64,000 nt of DNA from Afipia massiliensis (GCF_001006325.2 NZ_LBIA02000001.1:310001-374000), one strand, 5' to 3'. Positions 36,402 to 46,117 are shown, counted from the stretch's first letter. Translations and numbers: made by a program. The notes: a model not told the origin generated them from the letters alone.

Positions 36402-36815
36402 TCACGGAGCAGCGACAACCTGTCCCCTCGGCTTCAGGATTGCGAAGTTACCATTGGCTTGCGCAATCAGCTTGTCGCCGAGATAAAGCCGGGAATCGAG
36501 ATTTGCGATCGTCCGCCCGCGATTGAGCAGAGCCGTTTCACAACGGATGATCCCTGCAGGAGCCGGACGGAAATAGGTGATCTTGATCTCGATGGTGGTA
36601 CATGACTCACCCTTGTCAAGGGTTGGGTAGAGCGCAATCCCCATACCGGTGTCCGCCAGTGCGTAAAGCACGGCGCCATGAGCAACCTGATGCGGATTGT
36701 GATGAACGCCTGGAGCAACCTCAAGCGAACAAATGCTGCGGCCGGGACCTTGCTCGTCGATGCGAAGCCCTATCGTCTCGCCGAACGGATGAATCGCGGG
36801 CAATTGCATCACCAT
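36402..36815 (-). CDS. PaaI-like hotdog-fold thioesterase
   Basis: A protein of about 137 residues in the PaaI/YdiI hotdog family. The active-site segment is NPHQVAHGAVLYALADTGMGIAL, with the HG and downstream Asp typical of the family, followed by EIKITYFRPAPAGIIRCETALLNRGRTIANLDSRLY. It releases free acid from aryl- or acyl-CoA, often to recycle CoA from dead-end thioesters. The ATG at 36815 has AAGGA six bases upstream; the ATG at 36821 abuts the same site and is less likely. It is the last gene of the minus-strand unit running from the fused monooxygenase. Confidence 0.85.
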   Translation of the reverse strand: MVMQLPAIHPFGETIGLRIDEQGPGRSICSLEVAPGVHHNPHQVAHGAVLYALADTGMGIALYPTLDKGESCTTIEIKITYFRPAPAGIIRCETALLNRGRTIANLDSRLYLGDKLIAQANGNFAILKPRGQVVAAP

Positions 36816-36929
36816 ATACATTCCTTCACGTTGCGCGGCCGCGCATCTTCACTTCGTTAATCAGATTTCCGAAAATCCTCGGAGCCTGCAAAAAAGGCCA
36901 ACATTTTCGATGATCAAGTAGTAGCTGCG

Positions 36930-37727
36930 TCAAGAATTCGTTCGACGTCTCCCCGCCAACTTCTCTTTCGCTTTCTTTCCCGCGTCGCGCGGCATCTCGG
37001 GAAGCCCGAGCAGACGGGACGTCAACACCAGCATTTGATCGACTGCTTCTTCCGGAGTTCGTTTTCCTTCTGGATTGTACCAGTACGCGGCCCGATCCCA
37101 CTGGTTCATGACGGACAGAGTGACGAACATAGGATCGACGAACTCATCCGAACCGACTATCTCATTCACAAGGTCATGAATCCTGTAGCGATAATCATCG
37201 AGCCGCTTGTCAAAATGCTTTCGCTCCTTTTCAGGAAGAAACATCCTGCCGAACTGCGGATCGATCAGGCGATCGTTTGCTCGGGCAATAACCCTGTGTC
37301 GTATCTTGTAATCTACATGACGCCGGGCGATCTCAATCAGACGTTCGCTGCGGGGTGTTGAATCGATTTCTCGCAGGACATACGAGAAAAAATCATTCAT
37401 CCCAAATTCAATCGCTTCAACGAGCAACGCCTCCTTCGAGGAATAATAATTATAGAGAGTAGGCGCCTTCAGGCCGACTGCGCTGGCAATCGTGCGCATG
37501 CTGCAGGTTTCATAGCCTCGCTCCGCAAATAACGCGATGGCCGTCAGGAGTATGTGCCCCCGCATTCGCCCGACGGACGCCTCCTGCCGCTCGACGATCT
37601 TTCCTTCGTCGATAGCCTGGCCCAGATAGCTGACACCGGCCCCGTCCTGAGGGACTCGGGCTCCCGTTCGAGTACGCTTCATCCCTGCCCGGCTCATGGA
37701 CTGCCCGCTCCGCGGATTCGTGCTCAT
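36930..37727 (-). CDS. TetR-family regulator
   Basis: A 265-residue TetR repressor with a long basic N-terminal arm. The DNA-binding domain is GHILLTAIALFAERGYETCSMRTIASAVGLKAPTLYNYYSSKEALLVEAIEFG, and the C-terminal domain contains SVMNQWDRAAYWYNPEGKRTPEEAVDQ, seen in regulators of acyl-CoA and aromatic catabolism. It ends in a lysine/arginine-rich tail. It lies between the thioesterase and the acyl-CoA ligase on the same strand. The palindrome at 43218-43235 is a candidate target. Confidence 0.88.
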   Translation of the reverse strand: MSTNPRSGQSMSRAGMKRTRTGARVPQDGAGVSYLGQAIDEGKIVERQEASVGRMRGHILLTAIALFAERGYETCSMRTIASAVGLKAPTLYNYYSSKEALLVEAIEFGMNDFFSYVLREIDSTPRSERLIEIARRHVDYKIRHRVIARANDRLIDPQFGRMFLPEKERKHFDKRLDDYRYRIHDLVNEIVGSDEFVDPMFVTLSVMNQWDRAAYWYNPEGKRTPEEAVDQMLVLTSRLLGLPEMPRDAGKKAKEKLAGRRRTNS

Positions 37728-37851
37728 CTACGGATCAGGTAGCTGACCCACCACCGCCTGACAACCGCGCCCACCCGACAAATTGGACTCAGATGAGGTT
37801 GAAGAGCGGTCCGGAAACAGGCCAGCTGCCGGACCAAGCCCGTGACGCCAG

Positions 37852-39558
37852 CTATTGAGACCGGGCCGACTCCGCTTCCTGGAGCCTCCGCCACATCACC
37901 TTGCCGGACGCATTTTTCGGCAAGGCATCAACGAATTGGACGATGCGAGGGGCCTTGTAGGCACTGATCTGGGCCCGGCACCAATCGATGATGTCCTGCT
38001 CCGTGAGCCCAGTATGCGATGGCTTACGGACGACCACCGCCTTGACCGTCTCGCCACGATAAGCATCATTCGCGCTGATAACGCATACTTCCTGGATTCC
38101 GGGATGCCGGAACATCACCGCCTCGAGTTCGGCCGGCCACACCTTGTAGCCGGATGCGTTGATCATTCGCTTGAGCCGATCCGTGATGAAGAAGTAGCCA
38201 GCTTCGCCCTGATACCCCAGATCGCCGGTACGCAGGAAGCGCTTGCCGTCGATCGTGATGAACGCCTGCTCCGTGGCATCGGCGCGACGCCAATAGCCGC
38301 GAAAGACTTGCGGGCCGTGAACGACAATCTCGCCCTGCTCTCCCACCGCCATCTCGGCGTTCGTGTCGATATCGATCACCCGCGCATCGACGCTGATGAA
38401 AGGGATGCCCAGGCACTGAAGTTTCGGCGCGTCACACGGATTGAACAGCGTGACAGCAGCGGATTCGGTGAGGCCGTAGCCTTCGACAAACCGCAGCCCG
38501 AATTGATCAAACAGCCGCTCGGCGATAGCCTGAGGCATGGCTGAACCGCCGCCCCCAATATAGACAAGACTAGAAAAGTCATATTGCGCGAGCTGCGGAC
38601 TTGCCAGCAGGTCAATGATCATCGTCGGAATGCAAGTCCAGTGGCTCACCCCATGTTGCGAGATGAGTTGTCCCGCCACGTCGCGGTCCCATCGGGGCAT
38701 GATCACCAAAGTCCCACCGGCGAAAATCGACGCGTGCATCACGCAAACGAGACCGGTGATATGAAACAGGGGCAGAACGGCCAGGCTCACCATTTCGGGC
38801 GTGCCATCAAGCCAGAATGACGTGGCCATTGCATTGTGCATGACGCTCGCGTGCGTCAGCATGCACCCTTTTGGAAGTCCCGTTGTGCCACTGGTATAGG
38901 GGAGAAGCGCCAGATCATCCCGGCACGCGACCAGATCCGGCAATACATCCTGCGCCTGAAGAGCATCCTGCCAATGATGAACGGCACCCCGCCCCAGGCT
39001 GGGCAACGGATGATGCGCCGTTAGCCAATCCCGCCATTGCGCTGGTATCGCAGAAAATGAACCATTCGATGAACCGATGACATCGGCGAACTGCGAAACA
39101 ATCAAATGATGCAGATGATCCGCCGTCTCTATCCCATCGCTGGCGGCAGCGACCTCTCCTGCAAGGTCCCCGGTTGTAATAGCCACCGTGGCTTGCGCAT
39201 CACTGATGTAGTGACGCAACTCCGCCGCGCGGTTCATCGGGTTCACCGGCACGACGACCGCGTTGGCGCGGGCAATCGCATAGTGGGCGATAACAAGTTG
39301 GGGGCAGTTCTGCATGACCACCAACACGCGATCACCAGACTGAACTCCAAGTGCTGCAAGACGCGCGGCAAGACGCGCGACCGCGTTCTCCAATTCCGCG
39401 TAAGTGATACGGCTGTCAAAAAATGCCAAGGCCGTCTTGTTCGGATAGCGCTTTGCACTGACAGACAGGCTATCCCACAGCGAGACAGTCGGCGGCTCCA
39501 TCGCCGCAGGCAACCGAGCCGGCCAGACCTTCCACGATCGTTTCTCTTGTCGCGTCAT
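37852..39558 (-). CDS. AMP-dependent acyl-CoA synthetase
   Basis: A 568-residue adenylate-forming ligase with P-loop LALLPYTSGTTGLPKGCMLTH, VEGYGLTESAAVTLFNPC, FLRTGDLGYQGEAGYFFITDRLKRMINASGYKVWPAELE and C-terminal LPKNASGKVMWRRL, the catalytic lysine included. It resembles medium/long-chain FadD-type enzymes. It lies between the TetR gene and the orphan binding protein, probably in one operon with the fused monooxygenase-esterase. It could activate the acid released by the esterase domain; that link is inference. Confidence 0.9.
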   Translation of the reverse strand: MTRQEKRSWKVWPARLPAAMEPPTVSLWDSLSVSAKRYPNKTALAFFDSRITYAELENAVARLAARLAALGVQSGDRVLVVMQNCPQLVIAHYAIARANAVVVPVNPMNRAAELRHYISDAQATVAITTGDLAGEVAAASDGIETADHLHHLIVSQFADVIGSSNGSFSAIPAQWRDWLTAHHPLPSLGRGAVHHWQDALQAQDVLPDLVACRDDLALLPYTSGTTGLPKGCMLTHASVMHNAMATSFWLDGTPEMVSLAVLPLFHITGLVCVMHASIFAGGTLVIMPRWDRDVAGQLISQHGVSHWTCIPTMIIDLLASPQLAQYDFSSLVYIGGGGSAMPQAIAERLFDQFGLRFVEGYGLTESAAVTLFNPCDAPKLQCLGIPFISVDARVIDIDTNAEMAVGEQGEIVVHGPQVFRGYWRRADATEQAFITIDGKRFLRTGDLGYQGEAGYFFITDRLKRMINASGYKVWPAELEAVMFRHPGIQEVCVISANDAYRGETVKAVVVRKPSHTGLTEQDIIDWCRAQISAYKAPRIVQFVDALPKNASGKVMWRRLQEAESARSQ

Positions 39559-39707
39559 CTTCTATTCAACTTCAGGCAAAGGGAAGAACGTCAACTGCGA
39601 CTCTTCCAATACTGACTGGGAGGGACGACCGCTCCTCGCGCGGCTCAGGAATTCACACCTTCGGCGCGCGAGGCTGCAAGCACATCCTTTCCAAACCCGG
39701 CGGTGGT

Positions 39708-40928
39708 CTAATTCTTGACCAGCGGGCACCGTGACTCTGAAAGCGGCTGGTATGCCTTGGCGCCGGGGATCGTGTCGCGAACGGTCATATAGTCCCAAGG
39801 CGCCTTTGAGTCTGACGGCCTCTTCACCTCCAGGAGATAAAGATCGGACACCATGCGGCCATCGGCCCGAATCCGACCGCCCTTCGCGAAGACGTCGTTG
39901 ATCTCCATCTTCCGCATATGATCGAGAACGACCTTGGCATCATCGGTTCCGGTCTCTTTCACCGCCTTGAGATAGGTTGTGACTGCGGAATAGATGCCGG
40001 CCTGCAGCATGATCGGCATTCTGTTCCGCTCCTTGTAGAATCGCTGGCTCCACGCCCGCGACTCATCGTTCCGGTCCCAATAAAAACCCTCGACCAGGAC
40101 CATGCCTTGCGCCGCTTCGAGTCCGAGTGCATGGACGTCCATCATCGTTCCCGCCATGGGTGCGAGTGTCTGCTTCTGACTGACGCCAAATTCGCGGGCT
40201 GCCTTGACCGCGTTGATCAAGTCTCCGCCCGCGTTGGCAAGCGCGATGACATCGGAACGAGAGCTTTGAGCGGCCAGCACAAACGACGAAAAGTCGGAAG
40301 TCCCGATCGGGTGCTTGCGAGATCCGACAACGGTGCCGCCAGCAGCGCCGATTGCCTTTATCGCATCCTTTTCGATGGCCTGTCCGAGAGCGTAGTCGAC
40401 CGTCAGGAAGTACCAGTTCTTCTTGCCCGACTTCGTGATCGATCCAGCCAGCGCATTGGATATGCCATAGGTGTCCCAGGCATAAAGTACCGTATTCGGC
40501 GAACACTGCTCATTGATCAGACTGGTCGTGCCCGCGCCCGTGACCATGAGCACGCGATTCTTGTCTCGGGTAATGCCGGACACCGCAAGCGCAACAGCCG
40601 AATTGATCGTATCGGTGATCATATCGACGCCTTCAAGATCGTACCATTCCCGGGCGCGGCTTACCGCGATATCCGGCTTGTTCTGATGGTCGGAAACCAC
40701 CAGTTCGACCTTGAACGACGGCTTCTCGTTCTTGACAAAATCGTCGACGGCCATCCGTACCGCGGCGACCGAGCTCGCCCCGCTCAAATCCTGGAACACA
40801 CCGGACATGTCACCCAGAACGCCGACCTTCACCGTGCCATTCGAGATGCCTGCTCCCTGCGCCAGCGCGCTGCCGGAAGACAGAAGACCTATCGCAGCAG
40901 CAATCGCGAATTTTCGAACCACCTTCAT
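39708..40928 (-). CDS. ABC transporter substrate-binding protein (orphan, Liv type)
   Basis: A 406-residue periplasmic binding protein with a signal peptide (MKVVRKFAIAAAIGLLSSGSALAQ) and the domain start GTVKVGVLGDMSGVFQDLSGASSV. The stretches SDHQNKPDIAVSRAREWYD and KKNWYFLTVDYALGQAIEKDA are typical of binding proteins for aromatic and related acids. No permease or ATPase gene accompanies it, so it must dock to an importer encoded elsewhere. It lies between the fused monooxygenase-esterase and the CoA ligase. Confidence 0.9.
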   Translation of the reverse strand: MKVVRKFAIAAAIGLLSSGSALAQGAGISNGTVKVGVLGDMSGVFQDLSGASSVAAVRMAVDDFVKNEKPSFKVELVVSDHQNKPDIAVSRAREWYDLEGVDMITDTINSAVALAVSGITRDKNRVLMVTGAGTTSLINEQCSPNTVLYAWDTYGISNALAGSITKSGKKNWYFLTVDYALGQAIEKDAIKAIGAAGGTVVGSRKHPIGTSDFSSFVLAAQSSRSDVIALANAGGDLINAVKAAREFGVSQKQTLAPMAGTMMDVHALGLEAAQGMVLVEGFYWDRNDESRAWSQRFYKERNRMPIMLQAGIYSAVTTYLKAVKETGTDDAKVVLDHMRKMEINDVFAKGGRIRADGRMVSDLYLLEVKRPSDSKAPWDYMTVRDTIPGAKAYQPLSESRCPLVKN

Positions 40929-41029
40929 CGGATATCCTCGCAGTTTGTTGTTTTTGAATTCGTGTGGAGGTCACCGGCGAATGGCCATCACTGACCAGGC
41001 CGCCGATCACCGACTTGCTCGCCAGGGAT

Positions 41030-43168
41030 CTAACGTTTCACGCGTTCTCCGACCCACGCCCCAATCGCCTGGAGGGTCGAGATGGTTTCAGGCAGAAACG
41101 GAAAGATCGTGTAGACGTGCACGGAGTCTTCAACGATCCGCGTTGTCACATCCACGCCCGCTTGCTTGGCCAGTTCCGCAAAGCGGGTGGTGTCGCTCAA
41201 CAGCACCTCGCCTTCACTGGCGGTCAGGAACATCGGAGGCAATCCGGACAGATTGCCATACAGCGGCGAGACCAGCGGATCGGTAGGCTCGTGCCCCTGG
41301 AAGTATGACGCGCCGAGATAAGCCAGCACATCGCGATTGGCAGCAGGATCGTCGCCGGTGAACTCGGCAACGGACGGTCCGCGCAGGGTGAGATCGACAA
41401 ACGGACAAACGCCGATGATTCCGGCCGGCAGTGGATCGCCCGCCGTCTTCAACACAAGCGCCAAGGCCAGCGTCAGTCCGCCCCCCGACGATTCGCCACT
41501 CAATATGATGGACGACGCAGGGACGCCGCTGTCGAGCAGGCCGCGATAGGCATCGACAGCGTCATCGACGGCTGCGGGGTAAGGATGTTCCGGCGCAAGG
41601 CGGTAATCAACAGTGACACAGTCACCGCCAACCGCTTCCGCAAGCCGACCAGCATACTCGAGCGATCCGCTCGCCGAGCCAAGTACGTAACCGCCGCCAT
41701 GGAAATGCAGAACGGTCGGACCGCCGGGCGAGCCCGCCTTGCTTGAACGAACCTGCAGCGCAGGCACACCACGAAGCTCAAGCTTCTCAACCTGAACCTG
41801 CTTGGGCAGCGGGAAATTTGTCGTCAGGAATCGGTCATAGCCCTCGCGCAAGCCATCATGCCCCCGCGCCACGTTCTCGGGCGAAAATGTGTTCTTCCAC
41901 ATCGTGAATGCGCGCTGGCTCTCAGGCCGCTTCAGGCTCTTGCCCTCGCGGGTCGCCGACAGCCCCAGCACTTCACCTGGCGATTGCTTCACAGCCTTGA
42001 GGACGTCGTAACCCCAGACGAAACCCCATGTGGTCTCGGTCATAGGATCGATGTGCTGCATGCCCTTCCAACGGCCGTTTCGTGCGCGGATGCGATCCGC
42101 TTCGGATTCATGGGTCAACTTGACCATCGCCCGGGCGCCAGATTGAACTCGCGTCGTGCGGGGACGCCGCCGCTGCTCGTATTCCAACAGAGCCGCCGGA
42201 ACATCCTTGTCCGCTCGCTGCGAAAGGACGGTCGCGAGCGTCCAGGCGTCTTCAATACCCTGACATGCGCCTTGCGCGAGGAAGGGCACCATGGGGTGCG
42301 CCGCGTCGCCCATCAAAGTTACTCGGCCATAGGTCCAGCGATCGATCGGGTCGCGATAGTACATCCCTGTGATGAACGAGGCATCGATCTGCTCCATCAT
42401 CTTCCGCGCGCGCGGCTCGATGTCGCTGAATGAGCGATGCAGCTCGTCAATATCGCCGCTTTCGGTCCACGACTCGCGCTGGACTTCAGTTGCCGGCACA
42501 GAGGCGAGGATGCTGTAGAGATTGTTCGGACGCACCCAGTAGGTGATCAGCGTACGGCCGGGGCCGAACCAATAGTTGCCCTTTTCCTCGAGATTTATGG
42601 AGCCCAGCTTGTCTGCCGGAATCAGGGCGCGCCACATCAGAATGTTGGAGAAATGCGTCGGCTCTTCGCCCCGCATCTGCTTTCGGATCGCCGAGTGAAT
42701 GCCGTCCGCGCCGATCAACGCATCGCCGCGAAGCTTCTCTCCCGAGGCCAGAGTGACCGTCACACCTTCATCGTCTTGTTCAAAGCCGGTACATTGAACG
42801 CCCAGACGCAGCATCCCATCCGGCATTGCGCCCGCTAGGATATCGATCAGGTCCGCACGATGGATGTTGTAGAGCGGCGCACCCCAGTGCTTCGTGCCCG
42901 CAGCGCCAAGCGGCGATCCATAGATAAACTTTCCGGTGCTGATATCCCGCATTTCGTACGATTGTGGAATGACACCCTTTTGCGCAACTGCGTCCTCAAG
43001 GCCCAGCTCCCGCAACACAAGCGAGCCGTTGGCGGCGAGCTGGATACCGGCACCAATTTCCTTAAGGGCCGACGCCTGCTCAAGAACCGTCACGTCAACA
43101 CCCTTCTGACGTAACGCGATAGCGGCAGTCATGCCGGCGATACCCGCCCCAACAATAATAACGTGCAT
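41030..43168 (-). CDS. flavin monooxygenase fused to HSL-type alpha/beta hydrolase
   Basis: A 712-residue two-domain protein. Residues 1 to about 395 are a group A FAD monooxygenase of the salicylate/6-hydroxynicotinate type, with the dinucleotide motif VGAGIAGMTAAIAL and the FAD-ribityl motif LMGDAAHPMVPFLAQGACQGIEDA near 286. Residues about 450-712 are an HSL-family esterase with HGGGYVLG near 488, the nucleophile in GESSGGG near 558, and candidate Asp (EPTDPLVSP) and His (VEDSVHVYTIF) residues. Both catalytic sets look intact. The fusion suggests ester hydrolysis and ring hydroxylation, or hydroxylation followed by lactone/ester cleavage, of one compound. It lies upstream of a binding protein and a CoA ligase; the substrate is unknown. 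Confidence 0.88.
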   Translation of the reverse strand: MHVIIVGAGIAGMTAAIALRQKGVDVTVLEQASALKEIGAGIQLAANGSLVLRELGLEDAVAQKGVIPQSYEMRDISTGKFIYGSPLGAAGTKHWGAPLYNIHRADLIDILAGAMPDGMLRLGVQCTGFEQDDEGVTVTLASGEKLRGDALIGADGIHSAIRKQMRGEEPTHFSNILMWRALIPADKLGSINLEEKGNYWFGPGRTLITYWVRPNNLYSILASVPATEVQRESWTESGDIDELHRSFSDIEPRARKMMEQIDASFITGMYYRDPIDRWTYGRVTLMGDAAHPMVPFLAQGACQGIEDAWTLATVLSQRADKDVPAALLEYEQRRRPRTTRVQSGARAMVKLTHESEADRIRARNGRWKGMQHIDPMTETTWGFVWGYDVLKAVKQSPGEVLGLSATREGKSLKRPESQRAFTMWKNTFSPENVARGHDGLREGYDRFLTTNFPLPKQVQVEKLELRGVPALQVRSSKAGSPGGPTVLHFHGGGYVLGSASGSLEYAGRLAEAVGGDCVTVDYRLAPEHPYPAAVDDAVDAYRGLLDSGVPASSIILSGESSGGGLTLALALVLKTAGDPLPAGIIGVCPFVDLTLRGPSVAEFTGDDPAANRDVLAYLGASYFQGHEPTDPLVSPLYGNLSGLPPMFLTASEGEVLLSDTTRFAELAKQAGVDVTTRIVEDSVHVYTIFPFLPETISTLQAIGAWVGERVKR

Positions 43169-43217
43169 TCAAGAGCCTCCCTGCCGCGACGCGCTGCCTG
43201 TTTCGGACAGGCGGCTT

Positions 43218-43235
43218 TACGAACGAATGTTCGTA
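43218..43235. promoter_or_regulatory. palindrome TACGAAC-GAAT-GTTCGTA
   Basis: Perfect 7-base arms around a 4-base spacer, 50 bases upstream of the fused monooxygenase-esterase start. The size and form suit a TetR-type operator; the candidate regulator is encoded at 36930-37727 in the same unit. No second copy was found. Confidence 0.55.
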
Positions 43236-43590
43236 CGTATCGCCCGCCATCACGGTCGTCAAGGCCGCCCTGATCGGTGAGCTTCGCCAGGCGAACTCAC
43301 TTCTCAATTGGGGGCAAACAAATTCACTACCAAGCGTCGCTGCAGATCAATGCCAGCAGAGACAACAGCAAATTCTAAAGGCAGAACGGGATCACGCGAA
43401 GGCTGCCCTCGAAAACGCCAAGTTAAAACTCATCGCATGCGACCCGCATTGCTCGAATAGTTCGGCCTAACCATGGGCGGCCTTTAGCCCATTGTCGATG
43501 TCGGCTTAAAGAAACCGTATGCTGGAGGACCCGCAGGAAGAAAGGTAAAGATCGCATCTTAACCATATCGCTTCTCCTCGGATTCTATGA
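43236..43590. other. gene-poor stretch with a start-less coding fragment
   Basis: No intact gene. The plus frame ending at 43470 is open without an ATG and reads LIGELRQANSLLNWGQTNSL, then a Gln/Lys/Ala-rich coiled-coil-like tail. It could be the 3' end of a small phage- or envelope-type gene, but I do not recognise it. Nothing else was seen up to the crotonase remnant. Confidence 0.3.
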
Positions 43591-44003
43591 GCTTGGAAAT
43601 TCGCGCGGCGGCGTTCGGCGTTGGCGCTGACACCTTCTGCGAAATCATTGGTCTCGCGCAGCCACGACTGCTCGTGGAATTAGCGCTTCAATTGCTCTTC
43701 AAGGCGCTCTATCAACCCGCGACGAAGTGTCTTTCGAGTTGATTTCACGCCAAGTGGCGAACTCTCGGCGATTTCCTGCGCCAGCTTCATGGCCTCGTCA
43801 CGCAGGCTCTCCTGGGTGGCCAAAACATCGCAGAGACCAATTCGATAAGCTTCGTCGCCTTTGATCCGGCTCCCCGTGAGCATCAACATCGACGCCCGCG
43901 TTGCTCCGACAAGCTCCGGCAGAGTGACTGTCAACCCGAAGCCGGGATGGAAACCGAGCCGGGTGAAATTCGCCGAGCAGCTGGTGCTTGCAGTCCGCTG
44001 ACC
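43591..44003 (-). pseudogene. enoyl-CoA hydratase C-terminal remnant with in-frame stop
   Basis: The minus strand reads NFTRLGFHPGFGLTVTLPEL, then VGATRASMLMLTGSRIKGDE, as in the C-terminal half of a crotonase. A TAA at 43680 interrupts it, but the same frame continues with FHEQSWLRETNDFAEGVSAN, the normal C-terminal FREGVxAF-type ending. The N-terminal half, with the oxyanion hole, is missing. It is therefore a dead gene. Confidence 0.72.
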
Positions 44004-44217
44004 TTTGAAGTCCGCTTCGAAACGACATCGCGTTCCAAAACTGCTCATTATGCGAATGCAGTATGTAGACGCCAGATAGAGAAGTCACTGTTGGCCCAGA
44101 TCGAGATGTCACTCTCCACGGTTTCAGCTGGGGAGCATTGGTCCGATGATGGTGATTGCGATGAGCCGGACGGAGATCGACCGGATGAGCGTCTTGCACG
44201 ATCTGGTGGCTAACAGA

Positions 44218-44556
44218 ATCAATGTCACGGAAGCCGCGACGAGTGCGCTGGGCGACCACGTTGCACCGCTCGGTTTTGCATTCTCAGGAGGCGATAACCT
44301 TCCGGGGCAATACCGCAGCGGCACATTTATCGGGTTGCACGGCTCATGGAATCGCAAGTCGCGTAGCGACTGCAAGGTGATCTTCGTGCCATTTCGGGAC
44401 GGGCGACCACAGGGCAAACCGGTTGATATTCTGACGAGATTTTTATCGGCCGACGAAAAGGCGCACGGCCGCCCCGTCGGTGTCGTCATGGATACAAAGG
44501 GAGCCGTCGTCGTTGCGGATGATGTCGGCAATGTTGTCTGGCGGGTCGGGAAATAG
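44218..44556 (+). pseudogene. PQQ-dependent sugar dehydrogenase C-terminal fragment
   Basis: The plus frame reads ALGDHVAPLGFAFSGGDNLP, then GTFIGLHGSWNRKSRSDCKV and GAVVVADDVGNVVWRVGK. This matches the C-terminal 100-110 residues of soluble glucose/L-sorbosone dehydrogenase-type beta-propellers, including the HGSWNR motif. The rest of the gene (about 300 residues) is absent, and the preceding sequence is unrelated. An in-frame ATG at 44146 exists, but a folded product is unlikely. Confidence 0.72.
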
Positions 44557-44773
44557 ATATGGATGGTCATCGTAAGAATCACTGGCATGCGTCAATCCCT
44601 ACGGCTGCCGATGATGTCAGACGGACGGCGCGGGTGGCAGCGGTGAAACCCTGTTCCCCCACCGCAACCGTGCCCTCATGAATTTCCCCGCGGTCAGTAG
44701 ACTTCCAGATCGCGGTAATCGGCGGGGTAAGATCGTGAGATCTGATTTCGTCGAATCAACGGCACACAATATC

Positions 44774-45274
44774 TCACGGACGTTCGTTCTTTAGATGCGT
44801 TAAGCGCCACCGAACCAAGTCGTCCGCGCCGGGCCCCGCTTGCGGCAGCACGTCTCTGACTCTGACACGCTCCCCCGTCTCCGAGTCGATGAGGGCAAGC
44901 TTTAGTGGTCGCCCCGTCTTTCGATTCACAAACTTAAGTGGCGGCCCGCCGTCTCCCGAAACTGCCCATTTGTCGCCGACTTGCGCAAGAGCCTGCGTTA
45001 CGAGAATGGTATCCCACCCCTTTCGACTGAGAACATATTCATAGCGTTCTGGGTTGGTTTGATATCGTCGCCGCTCGATCAACTCATTGTCTTCAAGATG
45101 ACGCAAGCGGTCGGACAACGTCGCATTAGTCACGCCGGTTGACCGGCGTAGATCTTCATACTTGCTCAGACCCAATGATAGGTCGCGCAAAATCAGCACA
45201 GCCCAGCGGTCTCCAATCGCGGCCAACACGCCGGCGATCGAGCACGCCATTCCATCAAAACCTTTTGATCGCAT
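44774..45274 (-). CDS. HxlR-family regulator
   Basis: A 166-residue HxlR-type winged-helix protein with the typical CSIAGVLAAIGDRWAVLILRDLSLGLSKYEDLRRSTGVTNATLSDRLRHLEDNELIERRRY, followed by a C-terminal extension with RKTGRPLKLALIDSETGERV. It is divergent from the unidentified gene that precedes the molybdenum hydroxylase, with a dyad in the shared gap. It probably controls that operon and itself. The inducer is unknown. Confidence 0.9.
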   Translation of the reverse strand: MRSKGFDGMACSIAGVLAAIGDRWAVLILRDLSLGLSKYEDLRRSTGVTNATLSDRLRHLEDNELIERRRYQTNPERYEYVLSRKGWDTILVTQALAQVGDKWAVSGDGGPPLKFVNRKTGRPLKLALIDSETGERVRVRDVLPQAGPGADDLVRWRLTHLKNERP

Positions 45275-45292
45275 AAAGGACTTGCCTCCTTG

Positions 45293-45314
45293 TTACTCTT
45301 ATCATTAGAGTGAC
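45293..45314. promoter_or_regulatory. dyad ACTC-N9-GAGT in divergent promoter
   Basis: GTTACTC TTATCATTA GAGTGAC (6 of 7 arm positions pair), 19 bases upstream of the HxlR start and about 85 bases before the divergent operon. Its N9 geometry matches the dyads at 53988 and 55066. Confidence 0.55.
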
Positions 45315-45397
45315 TAGCCGTCCAGCCTTCTCAAGGCGAGAACGGAAACGCGCATCATAACGACATCGCGGAATTCTGCAGGTTAGGGACAGTGAAC

Positions 45398-46117
45398 ATG
45401 AGCGAGCTTCGTGACCTTGTGATCGATGCACATGGCGGCATCGAGCGCTGGAACAAAGTGAAGACGATCGACGGAGATATGTCCATCACAGGCTTGCTTT
45501 GGGCAAGAAAAGGCTGGCCAGATGCCTTGAAGGATGTCCATGTCGCCATCGACACCAAGGTTCAATCTGCCCGGTATCGTCCCTTCACGAACCCGAACAA
45601 GCGCAGCATCTATCAGCCCGACCATACCCGTATTGAAGCGCTGACCGGACAGGTTCTCCAGGAGCGCGGTGATCCTCGGTCGGCATTTCAGGGACACGCC
45701 CCTGAAACGCAATGGGACGACCTCCATCTCGCTTATTTCAGCGGTTACGCGATCTGGAATTACCTGATGACGCCTTTCGTCTTCGCGTGGCCGGATGTGA
45801 GTTGCGAAGAAGTAGAACCCTGGAATGAGAATGGCGAAAAACGCCGCCGGCTCAAGGTGACCTTCCCCGACTCGATCGCCACTCATTGCCCTGAACAAAT
45901 CTTTCACATCAACAGCGATGGCCTGATCAGCCGCCTGGATTACGGCGCTGTCGTCGCCGGCAACACACCAACCGCTCACTACGTCTCAGACTACAAATCC
46001 TATGACGGAATCAAGATCTGGACGAAACGGCGCGCACTTCGACGCAACCCCGATGGCACCGCGGCACCCGCACCCGTCGTCGTCGCCATTGAGATTGCCA
46101 ATATCAGCCTGTCATGA
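45398..46117 (+). CDS. unidentified protein preceding molybdenum hydroxylase
   Basis: A 239-residue protein that I do not assign to a function. It begins [32 protein letters not shown] and has alternating beta-strand patterns such as [37 protein letters not shown], suggesting a beta-rich, LolA-like lipocalin fold. It has no signal peptide. The ATG at 45398 has AGGG eight bases upstream; a GTG at 45392 is too close to that site. It lies 37 bases before the iron-sulfur subunit gene in the same operon, so an accessory or substrate-binding role for the hydroxylase is possible. Confidence 0.7.
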   Translation: MSELRDLVIDAHGGIERWNKVKTIDGDMSITGLLWARKGWPDALKDVHVAIDTKVQSARYRPFTNPNKRSIYQPDHTRIEALTGQVLQERGDPRSAFQGHAPETQWDDLHLAYFSGYAIWNYLMTPFVFAWPDVSCEEVEPWNENGEKRRRLKVTFPDSIATHCPEQIFHINSDGLISRLDYGAVVAGNTPTAHYVSDYKSYDGIKIWTKRRALRRNPDGTAAPAPVVVAIEIANISLS

